Below, one piece after another: positions 57,877 to 64,000 of a stretch of 64,000 bases of DNA; positions within the stretch are counted from its first letter, which is position 1, and each line of letters begins with the position of its first letter. The notes under the pieces were generated by a model that saw only the letters and a program-made list of their open reading frames with translations, was not told where the DNA came from and did no database searches. The position numbers and the translations under genes are program-made. The stretch covers positions 18,257 to 82,256 of the forward strand of contig CADAHL010000009.1 in assembly GCA_902787755.1 (NCBI GenBank), given 5' to 3'. This stretch comes from Oscillospiraceae bacterium (lineage in GTDB: Bacteria; Bacillota; Clostridia; Oscillospirales; Oscillospiraceae).

Positions 57877-59352
57877 GTGAAAAAACAGGAACATAACATG
57901 CTGCTGTCCATCGTGAAGTTTATCCCCCTGATGGTCTTCGCCCTACTGGTCATCGTCTTCAAGCTGGATCTGCTGATCGCGGCGCCGCTGGCCACCTTTA
58001 CCGCCGCCGCGGTATATATGATCACCAAACGGGCCCGCTTCGCCACGGCCTTCGAGCATGCTCTGGACGCGGCGAGGAAGATCGTCCTCATTTTCTTCAT
58101 TCTGATGTTTGCCTACGGCGTGGCCGAGTGTTTCATGGCCACCGGCGTGGGCGCCTCGCTCATCATCCTGGCTCTGAAGCTGGGCGTCACCGCCCGGACC
58201 ATCGCCCCCATCGCCATCGTGGTCACCTGCCTGCTGTCGGTGGCCACCGGCTCCAGCTGGGGCACCTTCGCCGCCTGCGCGCCCATCTTCCTGTGGCTCA
58301 ACCACCTGGTGGGCGGCGACGTGATCCTGACCGTCTGCGGCATCGCCGGCGGCTCCTGCTTCGGCGACAACATCGGCATGATCTCCGACGTGACCGTGCT
58401 CAGCTGCGGCATGCAGGATGTGAAGATCATCGACCGCATCAAGCATCAGCTGTTCTGGTGTGTGGGCTGCCTGGTGATTTCTCTGGGGCTCTTTTACCTG
58501 GCCGGGAGCAGCCTGCCCAATACCCAGGGCGACGTGCAGCAGGCTCTGGAGCAGATCCCGGAGGAGGCTTATCTGGCCCTGCAGGAGAGCCGGCCCTCGG
58601 CGGTGCTGCTGCTGGAGCAGGTCAAAAACGGCGTGCCCTACTACATGGTCATCCCCATGCTCCTGGTCATCTTCTTCAGCTTCATCGGCCTGCACACCCT
58701 GCTGTGCCTGGGCATCGGCATGGTCTCCTCTCTGATCCTGGGGACGGTGGCCGGTACCGTGGGCATCGACAGCTGGCTCAACGAGCTGCTCTACGGCGGC
58801 TTCTCCGGCGCGGGCAGCTGGGTCATCGTCATGATGATGTGGGTCTCGGCCTTCGGCGGCATCATGAACGCCATGGACGCCTTCGAGCCCTTCTCCCGGG
58901 GCGTGGTGCGGGTGTCGAAGAATCATCATCAGCTGATGGGCTGGTGTTCCGTCCTGTGCCTGCTGGGGAACGTGGCCCTGGCCGACGAGGCGGCCCAGGT
59001 GGCCACCATGAGCCCCATCGTGCGCAAGATCGTGGAGGAGAACGTGGTGACGGAGTCCGAGAAGGACGCCTACACCTTCCGTCTGCGCCTGGCTACCTTC
59101 ACCTCCTCCATGGGCATCTACGGCTCTCAGCTGATCCCCTGGCACTGCTTCCCGGTGTTCTTCGCTTCCATCGCCAACGCCGTGTACCCCATCCGGGCCC
59201 AGGGCTTCTCTCCGCTGGATATCATCAGCAAGAATTATCTGAGCTTTCTGATCGTGGGCAGCCTTCTGATCCTGACCTTCACCGGCTGGGATCGCTTCGT
59301 GCCCGGCATGGCCCTGCCCGATACCGCCCGCCTGAAACAAGAGAAAAACTGA
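57877..59352 (+). CDS. NhaC-family Na+/H+ antiporter-like transporter
   Basis: Membrane protein of 491 aa with about eleven hydrophobic segments, including IVVTCLLSVATGSSWGTFAACAPIF, ICGIAGGSCFGDNIGMISDVTVLSC and WCSVLCLLGNVALADEAAQVATMSPI, the motifs of the NhaC branch. The GTG at 57877 (KKQEHNMLLSIVK) is a likely start; the frame is also open from an ATG at 57820 that follows GGAGAG closely. Substrate may be Na+ or an organic anion, as NhaC relatives include malate-lactate antiporters. Confidence 0.87.
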   Translation: MKKQEHNMLLSIVKFIPLMVFALLVIVFKLDLLIAAPLATFTAAAVYMITKRARFATAFEHALDAARKIVLIFFILMFAYGVAECFMATGVGASLIILALKLGVTARTIAPIAIVVTCLLSVATGSSWGTFAACAPIFLWLNHLVGGDVILTVCGIAGGSCFGDNIGMISDVTVLSCGMQDVKIIDRIKHQLFWCVGCLVISLGLFYLAGSSLPNTQGDVQQALEQIPEEAYLALQESRPSAVLLLEQVKNGVPYYMVIPMLLVIFFSFIGLHTLLCLGIGMVSSLILGTVAGTVGIDSWLNELLYGGFSGAGSWVIVMMMWVSAFGGIMNAMDAFEPFSRGVVRVSKNHHQLMGWCSVLCLLGNVALADEAAQVATMSPIVRKIVEENVVTESEKDAYTFRLRLATFTSSMGIYGSQLIPWHCFPVFFASIANAVYPIRAQGFSPLDIISKNYLSFLIVGSLLILTFTGWDRFVPGMALPDTARLKQEKN

Positions 59353-59361
59353 GGTGAGCCC

Positions 59362-60069
59362 ATGTCTTATATCGTTACACAAGAGAACATCCTGAGCGTT
59401 TCCGCAGATGCCGCTGTTCTCGCAGTGGAGATCGGCCTGGAGAGCGCCCGATGGCCTTCCTGTCTGGCGCTGGAACAGGCCGGGGGAGAAGACTTGCTTG
59501 GGCTCCTGCGGGAAAAACGCTTTCTTGCCGTGGGCAGCGCCGTGGAGGCCGCGCCCTGTGCGCTGCCCTATGGGCATCTGTTTCTCGTCTGCGCGCCCCA
59601 TTGGCTCACCGGCAAGGCCAACGAGCTGCTGGCTCTGCGGAGATGTTATCAGAATCTGTTTCAGCTTGCCCTGGAGGCGGGCTGCCGGAGTCTGGCCATG
59701 CCCTTCCTCTCCGCCCTGTATTACCGCTTCCCCCGGCCGGAAGCGCTGTATATCGCCATGGATGAGGCGGCGAAAAGCGCCCTGTCGGTCACTTTCATTT
59801 CGGATACGCCGGAGCTCTTCGCTCTGAGCAAGGTCCCGTACCGTAAGCCGGAGATCCTCTCCTACGTCGGCTGGTACCGGGATCACGCTATCTTTGAGTT
59901 GGACAACGGCCTCTTTGCCCGGGTGGACCTGCGGCCTGAAAATCGGGCCGTGGATATGATCCCGTACTTCGAAGCCTGTTACCGCCGGGGCATCGACCCC
60001 ACCCAGCCGGATCTGCCGGAGGAGGAGCTGTGTCGTCTGCGGACTCTCTATGAGGCGTGGGAGATCTGA
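59362..60069 (+). CDS. Macro-domain-like protein
   Basis: 235 aa. N-terminal macro-domain pattern: YIVTQENILSVSADAAVLAVEIG, VGSAVEAAPCALPYGHLFLVCAP, LLALRRCYQNLFQLALEAGCRSLAMPFLSALYYRFP. This would bind ADP-ribose or related nucleotides. The C-terminal 70 residues (PEILSYVGWYRDHAIFELDN onward) are not part of a standard macro domain. Follows the transporter by nine bases and may be cotranscribed. Confidence 0.75.
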   Translation: MSYIVTQENILSVSADAAVLAVEIGLESARWPSCLALEQAGGEDLLGLLREKRFLAVGSAVEAAPCALPYGHLFLVCAPHWLTGKANELLALRRCYQNLFQLALEAGCRSLAMPFLSALYYRFPRPEALYIAMDEAAKSALSVTFISDTPELFALSKVPYRKPEILSYVGWYRDHAIFELDNGLFARVDLRPENRAVDMIPYFEACYRRGIDPTQPDLPEEELCRLRTLYEAWEI

Positions 60070-60084
60070 ACGGTTGTATTATCG

Positions 60085-60113
60085 TTGACAAAAGGCGGCG
60101 AATCCTGTAGTAT
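60085..60113 (+). promoter_or_regulatory. Promoter for the nitrite reductase operon
   Basis: TTGACA (perfect), 17-base spacer, TAGTAT. About 58 bases upstream of the chosen start at 60171. Confidence 0.6.
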
Positions 60114-60170
60114 AACTATGAGTGAGTATCCATCCCTTCAAAATCATTTTGAATGACGGAGGAACCCGAG

Positions 60171-61778
60171 ATGAGCCGTTTACAGGACATCATGAAGGAC
60201 AAACAGAAAAAAGCAAAGCTTATGGATATCCTGGGCATCGCCGCGGGCTGCGTGGTGGTGCTGATCGCGCTGGTGACCCTGGTCATCAATCTGATGCCAG
60301 CCACCGCCGGCGTGAAGGACAGTGAGGTGCCGGAATCCGCTCTGCATCTGACCGGCGTGGGCGCCGGCCGCAACGGTGACATCACCGTGGAGGTCGTGGC
60401 CGACGAGAGCATGCTCTATCAGATCAAGATCCTCGACCAGAACGAGACCCAGAACATCGGCTCCGTGGCGGTGGACCAGCTGCCCGCCCGGATCTTCCAG
60501 GCCCAGAGCCTGAAGGTGGACGCCATCAGCGGCGCGACTCTGAGCTCCGACGGGATCAAGGCCGCCGTGCTGAACGCTCTGGAGAGCGGCGGCATCGACG
60601 CGGCTCTCTTCGGCGGAGAGAAGATTAAGGTCGAGACCATCGCCAAGCGGGTGGAGACCCATTCAGGCGTCACCGTCATGTACGCCGCTGAGTGGCAGGA
60701 GCAGTACCCGGAGATCTATGACAGCTGGACCATGACCCGCAACAACGACGAGGTCGTGGACTATCTGGAGCAGTATCCCATGCTGCCCACCCTGTACGAG
60801 CCCTACGGCTTTTCCTTCAGCTACGGCAGCGCCCGGGGCCACTTCTATGACGTGACTGATATCACCGAGACCGGCCGCCCCCACGCCATGGCCAACTGCT
60901 GGACCTGCAAGACCCCGGACTTTACCAATATGGTGAACGAGCAGGGGATCGAGGCCTATCAGTACCTGTGGACCGACGTGCAGCAGCAGGTCAACGAGGG
61001 CATCAGCTGCTACAACTGCCACGCCAATACCCCCGGTGAGATCACGGTGACCCATACCTATTGGATCGACGCGCTGGGCGAGGACTTTGAGAAGGTAGAC
61101 GCGGCCAACATGGCCTGCGGCCAGTGCCACAACGAGTATTATTTCGATCCCATCACCAAGGAGACGAAGATCGCCCACAACAGCATCGACTCCATGAGCC
61201 CGGACGCCATCCTGGCCTACTTTAACGATCCGTCCAACTTCGGCAACAACGAGATCTTTACCGACTACACCAACCCCCGTACCGGCGTACAGCAGATCAA
61301 GGTTCAGCACCCTGAGTTTGAGACCTATCTGGGCGAGGGCAGCCAGCACCGCCTGAACTACACCTGCGCCGACTGCCATATGCCCTATGTCACCAACGAG
61401 GAGGGCAAGACCTTCCGCAGCCACGAGCTTATCAGCCCCCTGGACAACCCCGAGCTTATCGAGAACGAGTGCTCCAAGTGCCATGCCGATCTGGAGGCTG
61501 AGGTGCGGGCCGTACAGGAAAAGGTGGAAGCCAGAACCTACTCTGTGGGGTATGAGCTGGAGTTCCTGACGGAGTTGCTGGCCCAGGCCGTGGAGAGCGG
61601 CGAGGTACCGGAGGAGACTCTGAACGAGGTCCGGATGCTGGCCCGCAACGCCCAGTTCTACTGGGACTTCGTGTTCGTGGAGAACGCGGAGGGCGTCCAC
61701 AACCCGACCCTGACCTACGACTGTCTGGACAAGGCCGAGGCCCTGACCAACCAGGCGATCAATCTGCTGAGAAAGTAA
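60171..61778 (+). CDS. nrfA: Pentahaem nitrite reductase NrfA fused to a membrane-anchored FMN-binding domain
   Basis: 536 aa, reducing nitrite to ammonium outside the membrane. Start at 60171, eight bases after GGAGG; an in-frame ATG lies at 60153. Residues 20-42 are one transmembrane anchor. Residues about 55-140 form an FMN-binding domain with VDAISGATLSS (SGAT 120-123), the ApbE-type covalent flavinylation motif with acceptor Thr123. The NrfA part carries CWTCK (243-247, the Lys-ligated catalytic haem typical of NrfA) and four CxxCH haems (280-284, 316-320, 399-403, 434-438). The flavin domain may replace the NrfH electron donor. Downstream resB and ccsA would attach the haems. Confidence 0.9.
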   Translation: MSRLQDIMKDKQKKAKLMDILGIAAGCVVVLIALVTLVINLMPATAGVKDSEVPESALHLTGVGAGRNGDITVEVVADESMLYQIKILDQNETQNIGSVAVDQLPARIFQAQSLKVDAISGATLSSDGIKAAVLNALESGGIDAALFGGEKIKVETIAKRVETHSGVTVMYAAEWQEQYPEIYDSWTMTRNNDEVVDYLEQYPMLPTLYEPYGFSFSYGSARGHFYDVTDITETGRPHAMANCWTCKTPDFTNMVNEQGIEAYQYLWTDVQQQVNEGISCYNCHANTPGEITVTHTYWIDALGEDFEKVDAANMACGQCHNEYYFDPITKETKIAHNSIDSMSPDAILAYFNDPSNFGNNEIFTDYTNPRTGVQQIKVQHPEFETYLGEGSQHRLNYTCADCHMPYVTNEEGKTFRSHELISPLDNPELIENECSKCHADLEAEVRAVQEKVEARTYSVGYELEFLTELLAQAVESGEVPEETLNEVRMLARNAQFYWDFVFVENAEGVHNPTLTYDCLDKAEALTNQAINLLRK

Positions 61779-61793
61779 GCGCAAATACATCTG

Positions 61794-61822
61794 CCGCCCG
61801 CCCAGAAGGGCGGGCGGTTTCT
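61794..61822 (+). terminator. Hairpin between nrfA and resB
   Basis: CCGCCCGCCC-AGAA-GGGCGGGCGG, a perfect 10-bp stem followed by TTTCTGTT. Probably an attenuator that makes less message for the maturation genes than for the reductase, or a processing/stability element. Confidence 0.65.
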
Positions 61823-61835
61823 GTTGGGGGAAGCT

Positions 61836-63083
61836 ATGAAAAAAGTGCTGAACTATCTGCGCTCCATGCGCTTCGGGATCCTGCTGCTGGTGCTGATCGC
61901 CCTCTGCTCGGTGGCCGGCTCCCTGATCCCCCAGGGCCGGGAGATCTCCTTTTACGCCCAGACCTACCGCAGCTTCCACGGCGTGATCCTGATGCTGCGG
62001 CTGAACCGGGTGTTTGAGTCCTGGTACTTCATCGCGCTGCTGGTGCTGCTGGGATTGAACCTGACCTTCTGCTCCCTGGTGCGCGTGTTCTCTCTGGTGG
62101 GGAGCCGGAACCTGGTATCGAAGCAGGCGGCGGGCCTGCCGGATACGGTGTTTCTCAGCCCGGAAGGCGTACGGGCCCTGGAGGATGCTCTGGTGAACCG
62201 GCGCTGCCGGGTGGAGCGCTTCGGCGCTGCCCGGGTCTATCGGAAGAACAACATCGGCCGCTACGGCAGCTTTCTGACCCACCTATCCATCCTGCTGACG
62301 CTGATCATCGGCGCGCTGGCGCTGTATACGCCCACCGTCATTGACCAGAGCTGCCTGCCCGGGGAGGCGCTGACCATGGCCGACGGCACCCGGATCGGGG
62401 TCCATGATTTCACCATCGAGAATCCCACCGGTCAGCTGGACTTCACCAGCGAGATCCAGATCACCCTGCCCGACGGGCGGGACAGCGGTCCCCGGATCAT
62501 TCGGGTCAATCACCCCTGCGCCTTCGGCTCCTACAAGGTCTATCAGCAGACCTATGGCACCGCCGGAAGCATTACGGTTACCAATCTTCAGAACGGCGGG
62601 AGTGACACCTTCACGCTGACCGAGGAGGTTTTTCTCAGCCTGGACGGAGCAAACGGCCTGTGGTATGAGGCTCTGTATCCCGGCTATCTCCGGGATCCCA
62701 GCGGGAATGTGACGCTTATCACATCTACCAGCGGTCACTATGACGACCCGGTCTATCAGGTCCTGACGGCCTCGGACGGCGTCTATACCCCGGTGCTGGC
62801 CTTTCCCGGGGACGAGCTGCAGATCGGGGAGCTGAAATACAGCTTCAACGCGCCGGTGGAGTATCCCGGCCTGCGCATCAAGTACACGCCGCCCCTGGTC
62901 AACGCCCTTCTGATCGCCGTGTTCGTGCTGATGACCGCCGCGCTTTTCATCACCTTCTTCCTGCCCCCGGTGGTGGTAAAGGTGGACGACGAGGGGTATA
63001 CCGTGACCGGCCCCAAGCCCGAAGGCATGCGGATCGAGCTCGGGGACGTAACAGCGGAATATGAAAGGAAGTCGGAAGAATGA
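61836..63083 (+). CDS. resB: Cytochrome c biogenesis protein ResB (CcsB)
   Basis: 415 aa. Start at 61836 behind GGGGGAAGCT. System II cytochrome c synthetase subunit: transmembrane segments near residues 11-30, 56-80, 145-165 and 358-380, with a large external domain (residues 170-350). Motifs SMRFGILLLVLIALCSVAGSLIPQG, YGSFLTHLSILLTLIIGA (His ligand) and YPGLRIKYTPP are family features. Works with CcsA to attach haem to the CxxCH/CxxCK sites of NrfA. Overlaps ccsA by four bases. Confidence 0.9.
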   Translation: MKKVLNYLRSMRFGILLLVLIALCSVAGSLIPQGREISFYAQTYRSFHGVILMLRLNRVFESWYFIALLVLLGLNLTFCSLVRVFSLVGSRNLVSKQAAGLPDTVFLSPEGVRALEDALVNRRCRVERFGAARVYRKNNIGRYGSFLTHLSILLTLIIGALALYTPTVIDQSCLPGEALTMADGTRIGVHDFTIENPTGQLDFTSEIQITLPDGRDSGPRIIRVNHPCAFGSYKVYQQTYGTAGSITVTNLQNGGSDTFTLTEEVFLSLDGANGLWYEALYPGYLRDPSGNVTLITSTSGHYDDPVYQVLTASDGVYTPVLAFPGDELQIGELKYSFNAPVEYPGLRIKYTPPLVNALLIAVFVLMTAALFITFFLPPVVVKVDDEGYTVTGPKPEGMRIELGDVTAEYERKSEE

Positions 63084-63871
63084 AAGCTCTGTTTTTTGTG
63101 GCGTTTATCGTCTATGCCGCGGCGGTGGTCCTGCAGTTTACGGGGATCGCCTTCAAAAAGGAGAAGCTGCTGAAGCTGTCCCGGATCCTGTTTGTGGCGG
63201 CCTTCGCGGTACACAGCCTGTTCACCATCGTCCGGGGCGCCAAGGCCGGACGCTTGCCGCTGTCCAATCAGTTTGAGTTCGCCAATGGCTTTGCCTGGGG
63301 CGTGGCGCTGATGCTCATTATCCTTCGGAGCCGGCTGAAAGGGGACTGGCTGTCGGTGACGGCCATGCCCATGACGCTGCTGGTGATGACCTATGCCGCC
63401 CTCCAGCCCATGGAGATCCACGATCTGATGCCCGCTCTGCGCAGCGGCTGGTTCGGCATCCATATCGGCTCTGCGGTGCTCAGCTATTCCGCCTTCGTGC
63501 TGGCCGGCTGCGTGGGCCTGCGGTACCTGATCGTCAGTAAAAAGAACGGGGAAGGGGAGAAGCAGAAGCTGGAGCAGATGGATTATCTGAGCTACCGCCT
63601 GGTGGCCTTCGGCTTCCTGTTTCTCACCATCGTGATCCTGTCCGGCGCCATCTGGGCCGAGCAGGCCTGGTCCAGCTTCTGGACCTGGGATCCCAAGGAA
63701 GTCTGGGCGCTCATCACCTGGATCATCTACGCGGTGTTTCTGCATCTGCGCCTGGTGGCCAAGCACAAAGGCGCACGGATGGCCTGGTTCCTGGTGATCG
63801 CGGTGCCGGTGGTGTTCTTCACCTTCGCCGGCGTCAACACCCTGATCCCGGGCATGCACTCCTACGGCTGA
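63080..63871 (+). CDS. ccsA: Cytochrome c biogenesis protein ResC/CcsA
   Basis: 263 aa with about eight membrane helices. The haem-binding WWD-type motif is WSSFWTWDPKEVWALITW, and conserved His residues are present in VHSLFTI, FGIHIGSAVLSY and VFLHLRLVAKH. Forms the haem exporter/ligase with ResB. The CxxCK haem of NrfA in some bacteria needs a dedicated synthetase; this pair may be specialised for it, since it sits in the nrfA operon. Strong overlap with resB. Confidence 0.92.
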   Translation: MKALFFVAFIVYAAAVVLQFTGIAFKKEKLLKLSRILFVAAFAVHSLFTIVRGAKAGRLPLSNQFEFANGFAWGVALMLIILRSRLKGDWLSVTAMPMTLLVMTYAALQPMEIHDLMPALRSGWFGIHIGSAVLSYSAFVLAGCVGLRYLIVSKKNGEGEKQKLEQMDYLSYRLVAFGFLFLTIVILSGAIWAEQAWSSFWTWDPKEVWALITWIIYAVFLHLRLVAKHKGARMAWFLVIAVPVVFFTFAGVNTLIPGMHSYG

Positions 63872-64000
63872 TCTTTGAAGAACAAGAAAACCCCCGCTCC
63901 TTTGAACCGAACCAGTAAAAACGGACAATAGACAAGAACCCCCTTGATGTAGGAAAATAGGAGTACTACATCAAGGGGGAATTATTATGGCAAGGATATA
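63872..64000. repeat. Perfect inverted repeat at the right edge, probable insertion-sequence end
   Basis: After ccsA there is no recognisable gene. CCCCCTTGATGTAG (63939-63952) and CTACATCAAGGGGG (63966-63979) form a perfect 14-bp inverted repeat. The second arm contains AAGGGGG, the only ribosome-binding site for the ATG at 63987, so translation would be blocked in a read-through transcript. Such RBS-hiding stems are typical of transposase genes. Confidence 0.5.
63987..64000 (+). CDS. Start of a gene cut by the window edge, possible transposase
   Basis: Only MARI is visible. The call rests on the inverted repeat just upstream (63939-63979) and cannot be confirmed inside this window. Confidence 0.25.

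Overview
The window looks like chromosome from a high-GC (roughly 60%), spore-forming, anaerobic member of the Clostridia. The best fit is the Oscillospiraceae, judged from gene families, a cotJ spore-coat operon and the hairpin-rich intergenic repeats. The taxonomic call is inference. Most of the host genes are ordinary housekeeping genes. An intact tailed prophage of about 35.2 kb (21148-56387) sits in the middle.

Left host arm (1-21147). On the minus strand are rimO (cut by the window edge), recX, a recA split by an apparent 32-nt deletion, prmC with its usual DUF1385 neighbour, and a histidine kinase/response regulator pair. On the plus strand a Tet(M)/EF-G-like GTPase fused to a Rae1-type NYN nuclease overlaps ylmH, which suggests a ribosome-rescue operon. 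Peptidase T, an MFS transporter, an FMN alpha-hydroxy-acid dehydrogenase, a radical SAM activase-like protein, trmL and the glycolytic run pgk-tpiA-gpmI follow. The gaps at 10.1, 12.8-13.9 and 15.0-15.3 kb are mosaics of small hairpin repeats.

Prophage (21148-56387). A large serine recombinase has inserted the phage inside cotJC, the spore-coat manganese-catalase-like gene. Its two halves lie in attL and attR, and simple excision would rejoin them exactly in frame (198 codons). From left to right the phage carries integrase, lipoprotein, ImmA/IrrE protease and repressor (minus strand). An operator region and a Cro-like gene come next, followed by an early region of small cysteine-rich proteins. 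Then come a PP-loop (PAPS-reductase-like) protein, a C5 DNA methyltransferase, a helicase-methyltransferase fusion and an HUH-type replication initiator with a structured candidate origin. A sigma-like late regulator, HNH, terminase, HK97-type head genes, siphovirus tail genes (with a clear -1 frameshift site in the tail chaperone), fibre genes, endolysin and holin complete it. The portal protein has an unusual C-terminal extension coupled to a tiny acidic gene.

Right host arm (56388-64000). After the 5' part of cotJC and a fused cotJA-cotJB come a TcdA-like dehydratase, an NhaC-type antiporter and a macro-domain protein. A respiratory nitrite reductase module follows: a pentahaem NrfA fused to a membrane-anchored FMN-binding domain, then the cytochrome c maturation pair ResB and ResC/CcsA. 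The window ends at a perfect inverted repeat and start codon that look like the edge of an insertion sequence.
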